Part shown: piece by piece, positions 6,368 through 11,457 of the stretch
How positions within the stretch are numbered: the first letter of the stretch is position 1
How the letters are laid out: every line of letters starts with the position of its first letter
The notes under the pieces: generated by a model
Told to the model about the DNA's origin: nothing
Seen by the model: only the letters and a program-made list of their open reading frames with translations
Databases searched by the model: none
Source: an uncultured Actinomycetes bacterium
GTDB lineage: Bacteria; Actinomycetota; Thermoleophilia; Solirubrobacterales; 70-9
NCBI GenBank assembly: GCA_946479725.1
Contig: CAMLHB010000062.1
Span: 1 to 11,457 of the forward strand
Direction of reading: 5' to 3'
Length of the DNA: 11,457 nt
Made by a program: the position numbers and the translations under genes

Positions 6368-6933
6368 GCGACCTCTCCCGCACCGTCGAGTCGCTGCTCT
6401 TCCTCTCGCCGCAGCCGGTCTCGGTCAAGGACCTGGCCGAGGCGGCGCAGGCGACCGAGGGCCAGGTCGAAGAGGCGATCGAGCTGCTGCGCGAGGACCT
6501 CGCCGAGGGCAGGCGCGGGGTGGTCCTGCGCGAGGTCGGCGGCGGCTTCAGCCTCGCCAGCGACCCGGCCAGCGAGGAGGCGGCGCGGCGGCTGCTGGCG
6601 AAGCCCCGGACCCCGCCGCTGACCCAGGCCCAGGCCGAGACGCTGGCGATCGTCGCCTACCTGCAGCCGGTGACGCGCCCGGAGATCGCCCGTATCCGCG
6701 GCGTCACCTCCGAGTCGGCGGTCACCAGCCTCGCCGAGCGCGGCCTGATCGAAGAGTCCGGCCGCTCCCAGTTCGGCGCCGCGATCTTCAAGACGTCGGA
6801 GCTGTTTGAGCGACTCTTCGGCCTCGGCGGCCTCGACCAGTTGCCGGACCCCTCGCGCTTCGACCCCAGCCCCGAGGATGAGCGTGACCTGCGCGAGCGC
6901 CTCTTGAAGGCTGGGGAACAGAGAGCGGAGTGA
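6364..6933 (+). CDS. scpB: Segregation and condensation protein B
   Basis: The 189-residue protein is the usual ScpB length and dimerises on ScpA in the SMC condensin complex. It has two winged-helix domains: residues 1-75 (LSRTVESLLFLSPQPVSVKDLA) and about 85-165, with the family signature LAIVAYLQPVTRPEIARIRG at 97-116, then ERGLIEESGR and FKTSELFERLFGL. The ATG at 6364 overlaps the scpA TGA as ATGA, which implies coupled synthesis in fixed ratio. An upstream ATG at 6307 in the same frame lies within scpA and adds a segment with no domain character, so it was not used. rluB follows after 79 nt, interrupted by a strong hairpin. Confidence 0.93.
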   Translation: MSDLSRTVESLLFLSPQPVSVKDLAEAAQATEGQVEEAIELLREDLAEGRRGVVLREVGGGFSLASDPASEEAARRLLAKPRTPPLTQAQAETLAIVAYLQPVTRPEIARIRGVTSESAVTSLAERGLIEESGRSQFGAAIFKTSELFERLFGLGGLDQLPDPSRFDPSPEDERDLRERLLKAGEQRAE

Positions 6934-6941
6934 CCGCGGGA

Positions 6942-7006
6942 GGAGCCGGGGATGGGGTCCGGCGGACAACGGCGGGGAGGGTCCGGCGGACCCCATCCCC
7001 GGCTCC
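6942..7006. repeat. 25-bp-arm inverted repeat between scpB and rluB
   Basis: Arms 6942-6966 and 6982-7006 match at 24 of 25 positions around a 15-nt loop. Nested in it, GGGTCCGGCGGAC occurs twice as a direct repeat (6955-6967 and 6979-6991), and each copy can fold by itself as GTCC-GGC-GGAC. One long stem or two small hairpins are therefore alternatives. There is no T run, so a plain intrinsic terminator is doubtful. It begins 9 nt after the scpB stop and ends 6 nt before the rluB GTG, leaving no room for a Shine-Dalgarno outside the stem. Confidence 0.7.
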
Positions 7007-7012
7007 CTGATC

Positions 7013-7708
7013 GTGAGGCTGGCTAAGTTCCTTGCCCATGGGGGCGTCGCTTCGAGGAGAAAAGCCGAGGAGATCATCGCCAAGGGCGTGGTGACCGTTG
7101 GCGGCGAGGTGGTGACCGATCCGGCTCGGGACGTCGAGGCGGGGGACGACGTGCGGGTCAACGGCGCGCCGGTGGCGGCGGAGGCGCGCGAGGTCTGGGC
7201 GGTGAACAAGCCGGAGGGGGTGGTCTCGACGGCGCGGGAGCCCGGGGCGCGGCCGGCGGTGGTCGAGCTGGTGGATACGGAGGCGCGGCTGTACCCGGTG
7301 GGGAGGCTCGATGCGGATTCGACGGGGCTCTTGCTGCTGACGAACGATGGGGAGCTGGCGAATCGGCTGACGCACCCCAGGTACGAGGTGCCGAAGACGT
7401 ACAGGGTGCGGCTGAAGTCCTCAATTGCTGATCGCGACCTCGAGCGGCTGAAGGGCGGGGTGGAGCTGGAGGACGGACCGACCGGTCCGGCCAAGGTCAT
7501 GCGCCTCGGTGAGCGCGAGATCGAGGTCACCCTGCGCGAAGGCCGCAATCGCCAGGTGCGGCGGATGCTCGAGGCGGTGGGGAACGAGGTGGCTGAGCTG
7601 CGGCGGGTCTCCTTCGGCCCGCTGCGGCTCGGTCGGCTGAAGGTGGGGAGCGCGCGTCGCCTCTCGCAAGACGAGATCGCCCGGCTGCGCGAGGCGGCCG
7701 CGGGGTGA
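7013..7708 (+). CDS. rluB: rRNA pseudouridine synthase, RsuA/RluB family
   Basis: The 231-residue enzyme would convert a uridine of rRNA to pseudouridine. Residues 1-48 are an S4 RNA-binding domain (RLAKFLAHGGVASRRKAEEI). The catalytic domain carries VNKPEGVVST (64-73) and the signature GRLDADSTGLLLLTNDGEL, with the nucleophile Asp100. KTYRVRL and EGRNRQVRRMLEAVG are further family segments. The target site cannot be read from sequence; genes beside scpAB are usually called RluB, which acts on 23S rRNA. The GTG at 7013 is the natural start of the S4 domain, but no Shine-Dalgarno is visible. Instead a strong hairpin ends 6 nt upstream. The stop codon lies inside the next inverted repeat. Confidence 0.92.
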   Translation: MRLAKFLAHGGVASRRKAEEIIAKGVVTVGGEVVTDPARDVEAGDDVRVNGAPVAAEAREVWAVNKPEGVVSTAREPGARPAVVELVDTEARLYPVGRLDADSTGLLLLTNDGELANRLTHPRYEVPKTYRVRLKSSIADRDLERLKGGVELEDGPTGPAKVMRLGEREIEVTLREGRNRQVRRMLEAVGNEVAELRRVSFGPLRLGRLKVGSARRLSQDEIARLREAAAG

Positions 7709-7766
7709 GGAGCAGAGTCCCCTCCTACTTGCAGGTGGGGAGGGGGGCTCTGCTCCTCACCCCGCG
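7699..7766. terminator. Inverted repeat holding both convergent stop codons; likely bidirectional terminator
   Basis: Arms 7699-7717 and 7748-7766 are perfectly complementary over 19 nt, and CCCCTCC/GGAGGGG extends the stem inward past a wobble and a bulge. The rluB TGA (7706-7708) and the TGA of the convergent AbiEi-like gene (7757-7759) sit at mirror positions, so both genes end with the same bases (GCGGGGTGAGGAGCAGAG) on opposite strands. The stem is very stable but has no T run. It would block or end transcription from both sides. Confidence 0.7.
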
Positions 7767-8728
7767 CCGCTTGGGGAAGGACGGAGGGCTGCGGGCAGGC
7801 GAGCCGCGAGGGTTGTGGCGACGGTGTCCGCGATGGCCTCCGGTTCCCGTTCGGCTTCGCGGTGGGTGACGCGAAGGCAGGCGTAACCCGCCTGGAGGAG
7901 TTCGCGGTCGCGCCAGTGGTCGCGCTCGAAGGCGACGTGGGTTGCGTGGAAGTCGCGGCTGTCGGCCTCAACGACGAACTTGGCCTCGGGCCAGAGGAAG
8001 TCCACCTCGATGCGTCCGTTGGCGATCCGGACCGGCGCGTTTGGCCGTGGGGCGGGGAGGTCGCGCCCCAGGAGGAGCGGCAGGACCTTCGCCTCCAGCG
8101 GGCTCTTGAGCTTGCCCTTCTTCGCCACGATGGCTGCCTGGCGCCATTCGTCGATCAGGGCGCGCAGCGAGGGCATCCCGCGCCGCCTCGGGTCCATCGA
8201 CGCCTCGATCGCCGGGATGTCGAGCAGTTTCTTATGCGCCGCCCGCTCGAGGCAGCTCCGCAGCGTGCGGTCGCCCACCGTCCCCGCAAGGTCCACGAAC
8301 GTCCGCGACGGGCTCGTGCAGGGGACGCCATCGACGGTCCCCGTCTCCTCCAGCCGCGGCGTCCGCACGCGGTGGAAGCGAATTCCATCGATCTCGCGAC
8401 CACGCGAAGGCGGAGCGATCACATCGATGACCACTGGGCCCTCGTTGAGAAGTCCGAGAAGCGCCGCGGCGCTGCGATGGGAGATAAGGGCTTCAGGGCC
8501 GCAGGCGAGGGTCGCGGCACGAAGGCGACCGCTCTCGTTGACACGAGAGCGCCCGACGACGTAAACGCCGCGGAAGATCCGGTGCAACCGTCCCACCGCG
8601 ACGGCGTGGTCGATCGCGCCATCGCCCACCCCTAGCCGTCGCAGCTGGCCCCGCGACACGACTCCATGCTGCGCGTCGGCGAGTTTCGCCACGCGGTCTC
8701 CTGCAGCGGTGCGAGTTTTCCCTGGCAT
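7757..8728 (-). CDS. AbiEi-like antitoxin domain fused to DUF559/Vsr-like nuclease domain
   Basis: The product is 323 residues from the ATG at 8728. Residues 12-58 are an AbiEi-type winged helix (AKLADAQHGVVSRGQLRRLG, then GAIDHAVAVGRLHRIFRGVY). Residues 70-200 are the middle region common to this family (SHRSAAALLGL, then DGVPCTSPSRTFVDLAG). The C-terminal part from about 205 is DUF559/Vsr-like, with VDFLWPEAKFVVEAD (242-256), where Asp243, Glu254 and Asp256 are candidate PD-(D/E)XK residues, then FERDHWRDRELLQAGYACLRV. AbiEi proteins are antitoxins and self-repressors of type IV toxin-antitoxin pairs. Here no AbiEii nucleotidyltransferase toxin is adjacent, so this is a solitary fused form common in actinobacteria with unknown role. 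The open frame extends to 8806, but that extension overlaps the divergent aroH start and lacks domain character. A 20-nt inverted repeat is centred on the chosen ATG. Confidence 0.85.
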   Translation of the reverse strand: MPGKTRTAAGDRVAKLADAQHGVVSRGQLRRLGVGDGAIDHAVAVGRLHRIFRGVYVVGRSRVNESGRLRAATLACGPEALISHRSAAALLGLLNEGPVVIDVIAPPSRGREIDGIRFHRVRTPRLEETGTVDGVPCTSPSRTFVDLAGTVGDRTLRSCLERAAHKKLLDIPAIEASMDPRRRGMPSLRALIDEWRQAAIVAKKGKLKSPLEAKVLPLLLGRDLPAPRPNAPVRIANGRIEVDFLWPEAKFVVEADSRDFHATHVAFERDHWRDRELLQAGYACLRVTHREAEREPEAIADTVATTLAARLPAALRPSPSGAG

Positions 8729-8750
8729 AGAGGGATAAGTCGCACCGCTG
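8704..8750. promoter_or_regulatory. Inverted repeat centred on the start codon of the AbiEi-like gene; candidate operator
   Basis: Arms 8704-8723 and 8731-8750 match at 18 of 20 positions, with the outer 11 bp (CAGCGGTGCGA) perfect. The 7-nt spacer contains the ATG, and the centre is base 8727. AbiEi proteins of known systems repress their own operon by binding inverted repeats with their winged helix, so self-binding is a reasonable guess. The repeat ends 24 bp before the first possible aroH start, so aroH could also be affected. Confidence 0.55.
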
Positions 8751-8774
8751 AAAAACTCTCCCCCTGGCTTTGGG

Positions 8775-9209
8775 ATGATTAGCGGAGTGAGCGAGAACGG
8801 AGGCAACGGCGAGCTGCCGCTCGGCGCCTATCGGCCACCTCAGCAGCGCCTGTTCGCGGCGCGGGGGGCGGTGCAGGCGGGGGCGAACGAGGCGGAGGCG
8901 ATCTTGGCGGCGACCGAGGAGTTGATGCGGGAGCTGATCGAGCGCAACGGGCTGGAGCCGGAGGCGATGGTCAGCTGCCTGTTCACGACCACGGACGACC
9001 TGGATGCGGAGTTCCCGGCCGTGGCGGCGCGGGATCTGGGGCTGACAATGGTGCCGCTGATGTGCTGCCGCGAGATCCCGGTGCCGGGGTCGATGCCGCG
9101 GGTGATCCGGGTGATGCTGCACTTCTACGCGCCGGAGGAGCACGTTCCGGTTCACGTCTACGTGGGCGAGGCGCAGAAGCTGCGGGCCGATCTCGAGGCC
9201 GCGCAGTAG
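8775..9209 (+). CDS. aroH: Chorismate mutase, monofunctional AroH class
   Basis: It converts chorismate to prephenate, the branch point towards phenylalanine and tyrosine. The 144-residue product aligns by eye with Bacillus subtilis AroH. LFAARGAVQAG (26-36) carries Arg30 (Bacillus Arg7). DAEFPAVAARDL has Phe80 and Arg86 (Phe57, Arg63). LMCCREIPVPG has Cys97 and Glu100 (Cys75, Glu78). VIRVML has Arg112 (Arg90), and HVYVGEAQKLRADL has Tyr129 and Arg137 (Tyr108, Arg116). Bacillus Lys60 is Val here, but the catalytic set is intact. The start is uncertain: ATG at 8775, or an in-frame GTG at 8787 with a GATGAT box 7 nt before it, which would suit a leaderless mRNA. The first 20 or so residues are family-variable. 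hisC follows after 34 nt. Confidence 0.9.
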   Translation: MISGVSENGGNGELPLGAYRPPQQRLFAARGAVQAGANEAEAILAATEELMRELIERNGLEPEAMVSCLFTTTDDLDAEFPAVAARDLGLTMVPLMCCREIPVPGSMPRVIRVMLHFYAPEEHVPVHVYVGEAQKLRADLEAAQ

Positions 9210-9229
9210 TTCGTCCGGCGCCCGTCCGT

Positions 9230-9235
9230 CACAAT
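9230..9235 (+). promoter_or_regulatory. Possible -10 box before hisC
   Basis: CACAAT ends 8 nt before the hisC ATG in the 34-nt gap after aroH, and no Shine-Dalgarno is seen. An own near-leaderless start for hisC is possible besides read-through from aroH. No good -35 is present. Confidence 0.3.
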
Positions 9236-9243
9236 CGCACGCG

Positions 9244-10338
9244 ATGACGATCACCTTCGCCGAGAAGCTCGCCCGGATGCCGGGCTACCAGGCCGGCGTG
9301 CCCACCGGGCAGGCCCCTGAGGCGATCGCCTCGGGCAACATCGCCCAGCTCGCCTCCAACGAGTCGCCGACCCCGCCGCACCCGAAGGTGGTCGAGGCGG
9401 TCGCCGCCGCGGCCGGGCTGATGAACCGCTACCCGGACCCGGACGCGACGCTGTTGCGCCGGCGCCTGGCCGAGCGCTACGAGACCGAGCCGAGCCGGAT
9501 CGCCGTCGGCAACGGCTCCTGCGAGATCCTCCTCGCCGCCGCTGAGGCGCTCTGCGAGCCGGGGGCCGAGATCGTCTACGCCTGGCCGGCCTTCTCGATG
9601 TACCCATACCTGCCGGCGCTGACCGGCGCCCGGGAGGTCCGCGTGCCGCTGGCCGAAGGCGACGTCCATGACCTCGATGCGATGGCGACCGAGGTGACCG
9701 CGGCGACCCAGCTGCTGATCGTCTGCAACCCGAACAACCCGACCGCGACCCACATCCCCGCCGCCGAGATCGCCGCCTTCTGCGAGCGGATGCCGTCGCA
9801 CCTGACGGTGATCCTCGACGAGGCCTACGTCGAGTTCCAGACCCACGACGATCCCGACGCGACCCTCGACTTGCTCGCCGACTTTCCGAACCTGGTCGTC
9901 CTGCGCACCTTCAGCAAGTGCTACGGCCTCGCCGGGCTGCGGGTCGGCTACGCGATCGGCTCGCCGAAGTTCCGCGCCGCGGTCGACGCCGTCCGCCAGC
10001 CGTTCAGCGTCAACGCCCTCGCCCAGGCGGCCGGGGCGGAGGCGATTCTGCACCAGGACGATGCCCTGCGCCGCGTCGAGAGCACGATCGCCGCCCGTCT
10101 CACCGTCGAGGAGTCGCTGCGCGACATGGGCCTGCGCACCTCCGAGTCCCAGGCCAACTTCTCCTGGATCGACCTCGGCGACGCCGACGAAGCGGCGGTG
10201 ATCGCCGGTCTCGCCGAGCGCGAGATCGCCGTCCGTCCCGGCAAGGCCCTCGGCGGCCCCGGCCACATCCGGGTCAGCTACGGCACCCCCGAGGAGAACG
10301 AGCGCTTCCTGCGCGCCCTCTCGGAATTACTTGACTAA
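9244..10338 (+). CDS. hisC: HisC-type aminotransferase (histidinol-phosphate and/or aromatic)
   Basis: The 364-residue protein is a fold-type I PLP aminotransferase of the HisC family. Substrate and cofactor motifs are clear: LASNESP (36-42), NRYPDPDATLLRRRLAERY (61-79), GNGSCEILL, CNPNNPT (161-167), DEAYVEF (192-198), and RTFSKCYGLAGLRVGY (221-236) with the PLP lysine Lys225. Near the end, IRVSYGT carries the carboxylate-binding Arg343. The usual Gly after NPNNPT is Ala. HisC enzymes act on histidinol phosphate and often also on phenylpyruvate and hydroxyphenylpyruvate, as in Bacillus subtilis, where hisC sits in an aromatic supraoperon. Lying between chorismate mutase and DAHP synthase, this one probably makes phenylalanine and tyrosine, perhaps as well as histidine. 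The final codons and stop overlap the -35 box of the next promoter. Confidence 0.92.
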   Translation: MTITFAEKLARMPGYQAGVPTGQAPEAIASGNIAQLASNESPTPPHPKVVEAVAAAAGLMNRYPDPDATLLRRRLAERYETEPSRIAVGNGSCEILLAAAEALCEPGAEIVYAWPAFSMYPYLPALTGAREVRVPLAEGDVHDLDAMATEVTAATQLLIVCNPNNPTATHIPAAEIAAFCERMPSHLTVILDEAYVEFQTHDDPDATLDLLADFPNLVVLRTFSKCYGLAGLRVGYAIGSPKFRAAVDAVRQPFSVNALAQAAGAEAILHQDDALRRVESTIAARLTVEESLRDMGLRTSESQANFSWIDLGDADEAAVIAGLAEREIAVRPGKALGGPGHIRVSYGTPEENERFLRALSELLD

Positions 10339-10358
10339 AGCCGCGCTCGTGGTACAAC
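10331..10358 (+). promoter_or_regulatory. Sigma70-type promoter for the leader peptide-DAHP synthase transcript
   Basis: TTGACT (10331-10336) and TACAAC (10353-10358) are separated by 16 bp, the closest match to consensus in the window. The -35 is formed by the last two codons and stop of hisC. The predicted start of transcription is about 10365, a few nt before the GTG of the leader peptide at 10368. Confidence 0.7.
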
Positions 10359-10364
10359 CTCTGG

Positions 10365-10611
10365 ACCGTGAGGTCGAGCGACGCCATATTCGCGAACCGC
10401 GCCCCAGCGGGCGCCGCGGCGCGCGGCCACCTCACGCACTGGTATTGGCGATTTAGCTAGGCGTCTGGCCCGGCGGCCGCATGGTCGCCCCGAAGACCGC
10501 AGATCTTCCGGCCGGGCGCCGTCCCACGTTCCTCGTCGCGCGCGCCGACCAGACCGGCAGCGAGCGACCAGAAAGTACGATTTCCCTGGTTTGGAGAAAG
10601 GCGAAGGCAAA
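10365..10611 (+). promoter_or_regulatory. Attenuator-type mRNA leader upstream of DAHP synthase
   Basis: The roughly 247-nt leader holds a small aromatic-rich reading frame and then competing stems. CGTGAGGT (10367-10374) pairs perfectly with ACCTCACG (10429-10436), so translating the peptide must open this stem. GCCCGGC (10468-10474) pairs with GCCGGGC (10511-10517), whose last bases can instead join GGCGC/GCGCC (10515-10519 with 10542-10546). GTCTGG just after the leader stop (10463-10468) can pair with CCAGAC (10549-10554). Before the gene, TTTCCC (10581-10586) can cover the Shine-Dalgarno GGAGAAAG (10593-10600), while ACCAG (10567-10571) can take CTGGT (10586-10590) and free it. No strong U-tract terminator is visible, so control could be on translation or through Rho. 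Pairings were found by eye, not by folding. Confidence 0.6.
10368..10460 (+). CDS. Leader peptide rich in aromatic codons (HWYWRFS end)
   Basis: A 30-codon frame starts at GTG 10368, 9 nt after the -10 box, and stops at TAG 10458-10460. It ends His-Trp-Tyr-Trp-Arg-Phe-Ser-stop: four aromatic codons within five (TGG TAT TGG CGA TTT), where Trp is otherwise rare. TAT and TTT are also codons this genome seldom uses. The peptide has no domain and precedes the first enzyme of aromatic biosynthesis. This is the layout of ribosome-mediated attenuators such as those of E. coli trp and pheA; an aromatic leader peptide before a DAHP synthase gene has also been reported in Corynebacterium glutamicum. 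Shortage of charged tRNA-Trp, -Tyr or -Phe would stall the ribosome near 10440-10454 and change the downstream RNA structure. Translation itself is inferred. Confidence 0.75.
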   Translation: MRSSDAIFANRAPAGAAARGHLTHWYWRFS

Positions 10612-11457
10612 ATGTTCATCGGTATGGAGGGGGCGAAACGAGATGGCGTCCGCGATCAGCGGATCGCGAAAGTCGTCGAGCTGGCGCCGCCGGAACGGCT
10701 GCTCGCGGAGCTGCCGCTGACGGAGGAGCGGGCGAATGCGGTGATCCGCGGCCGCGAAGAAGTGCGCGACGTGCTGACGGGGAAGGACCCGCGGCTGATG
10801 GTTGTGGTCGGCCCGTGCAGCGTCCACGACCCGAAAGCGGCGATGGAGTACGCGACGAAGCTGAGCGCGACGGCGCGGACGCTGGGCGAGGACCTCTTGG
10901 TCGTGATGCGGGTCTACTTCGAGAAGCCGCGGACGACGACCGGCTGGAAGGGGCTGATCAACGATCCCCACCTGGACGAAAGCGGCGACGTCAACGCCGG
11001 TCTGCGGATTGCGCGCAAGCTGCTGCTGGAGGTCGTCGACACCGGGCTGCCGATCGGCTGCGAGTTTCTCGACCCGATCACGCCGCAGTACATCGCCGAC
11101 TGCGTCGCCTGGGGGGCGATCGGGGCGCGCACCTCGGAGAGCCAGACCCACCGCCAGCTCGCCTCCGGCCTTTCGATGCCGATCGGGTTCAAGAATCGGA
11201 CCGACGGCAACATCCAAATCGCGGTCGACGCGGTGCGGGCGGCGGCGGCGTCGCACGCCTTTGCCGGGATTGACGACGCCGGCATGCCGGCGATCCTGCA
11301 CACGACCGGGAACCCGGACTGCCACCTGATCCTCCGCGGTGGCCACGGCGTCCCCAACTACCACCCGCCCGAGGTCGAAGACGCCCTGGTGACCCTGGGC
11401 GTCGCCGGGCTGCCGGAGCGGCTGGTGATCGACGCCTCCCACGACAACAGCGGCAAG
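10612..11457 (+). CDS. aroF: 3-deoxy-D-arabino-heptulosonate 7-phosphate (DAHP) synthase, type I, 3' end outside window
   Basis: The first 282 residues are present and open to the window end; E. coli AroG has 350, so about 70 C-terminal residues are missing. The enzyme condenses phosphoenolpyruvate and erythrose 4-phosphate, the first step to all aromatic amino acids. Key segments match the AroF/AroG/AroH group: VVVGPCSVHDP (64-74) with metal ligand Cys69; MRVYFEKPRTTTGWKGLIND (99-118) with Arg100 and Lys105; GCEFLDPITPQY; WGAIGARTSESQTHRQLASG; IGFKNRTDG; CHLILRGG; and DASHDNSGK with His277, the second metal ligand. The ATG at 10612 has a good Shine-Dalgarno (GGAGAAAGG at 10593-10601, spacer 10), unlike most genes nearby. 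The group is usually feedback-inhibited by aromatic amino acids; the leader suggests control of expression too. Which of aroF or aroG to call it is arbitrary. Confidence 0.95.
   Translation, partial: MFIGMEGAKRDGVRDQRIAKVVELAPPERLLAELPLTEERANAVIRGREEVRDVLTGKDPRLMVVVGPCSVHDPKAAMEYATKLSATARTLGEDLLVVMRVYFEKPRTTTGWKGLINDPHLDESGDVNAGLRIARKLLLEVVDTGLPIGCEFLDPITPQYIADCVAWGAIGARTSESQTHRQLASGLSMPIGFKNRTDGNIQIAVDAVRAAAASHAFAGIDDAGMPAILHTTGNPDCHLILRGGHGVPNYHPPEVEDALVTLGVAGLPERLVIDASHDNSGK

Noticed and set aside
6055..7971. 638-codon minus-strand open frame across scpA, scpB and rluB
   Set aside because: Ser/Arg/Pro-rich antisense shadow that runs through three strongly supported genes and two inverted repeats; no domain seen.
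7699..8750. AbiEi-like gene as a mobile element bounded by terminal inverted repeats
   Set aside because: The repeats at the two ends are each internally symmetric and differ from each other in sequence; no transposase and no target duplication were found.
8729..8806. 26-codon N-terminal extension of the AbiEi-like protein
   Set aside because: It overlaps the divergent aroH start, has no domain character and would place the start outside the symmetric repeat; the ATG at 8728 precedes the family domain directly.
7757..9209. AbiEi-like gene and divergent aroH as a toxin-antitoxin pair
   Set aside because: aroH has all chorismate mutase active-site residues and belongs with the aromatic genes downstream; adjacency appears incidental.
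9229..10266. 345-codon antisense frame over hisC
   Set aside because: Gly/Asp/Val/Arg-rich mirror of hisC with no recognisable motif.
10365..10611. T-box or known metabolite riboswitch before DAHP synthase
   Set aside because: I could not find the T-box consensus or a recognisable riboswitch core; the leader peptide is a sufficient explanation.
10481..10720. 79-codon plus-strand frame in the aroF leader
   Set aside because: It overlaps the aroF start in another frame, has mixed codon use and no domain; the aromatic leader frame explains the region better.
10453..11442. Long minus-strand frame over the aroF leader and gene
   Set aside because: The plus strand encodes an unmistakable DAHP synthase; the antisense protein is low-complexity.

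Overview
The window is high-GC bacterial DNA. Codons end almost always in G or C, several starts are GTG or TTG, and -10-like boxes sit only 5-9 nt before many start codons, as on leaderless mRNAs. Protein content and gene order (trpS, scpA-scpB-rluB, then aroH-hisC-aroF) suggest an actinobacterium, most likely Thermoleophilia/Solirubrobacterales. That placement rests on pattern recognition and was not tested by a search.

Layout. Bases 1-2109, minus strand: an apparent operon of an exported M14 zinc carboxypeptidase, an ECF-type sigma factor and a membrane-anchored anti-sigma-like protein. The last gene changes reading frame abruptly near 279-293, by frameshift or chimeric join. Bases 2158-3768, plus: a DHA2-type (14-helix) MFS drug exporter, divergent from the peptidase. 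A nested inverted repeat of about 95 bp then separates it from trpS (3914-4912). A secreted hypothetical protein (4909-5577, minus) converges on trpS and shares a CTAG with its stop. Bases 5615-7708, plus: scpA, scpB and an RluB/RsuA-type pseudouridine synthase. A solitary AbiEi-like/DUF559 nuclease-like gene (7757-8728, minus) interrupts the housekeeping order. The window ends with aromatic amino acid genes: chorismate mutase (aroH), an HisC-type aminotransferase and a type I DAHP synthase (aroF/aroG type) cut by the window edge.

The most interesting element is the 273-bp gap between hisC and the DAHP synthase gene. It carries the best sigma70-type promoter in the window (TTGACT-16-TACAAC), then at once a 30-codon GTG-started reading frame ending in His-Trp-Tyr-Trp-Arg-Phe-Ser-stop, then alternative RNA hairpins and a clear Shine-Dalgarno before aroF. 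This looks like a ribosome-mediated attenuator sensing aromatic amino acids at the entry step of the shikimate pathway.

The second theme is strong inverted repeats at gene boundaries: MFS/trpS, scpB/rluB, rluB/AbiEi-like (both convergent stop codons lie inside the arms), and one centred exactly on the start codon of the AbiEi-like gene. No tRNA, rRNA, CRISPR array or insertion sequence was seen.
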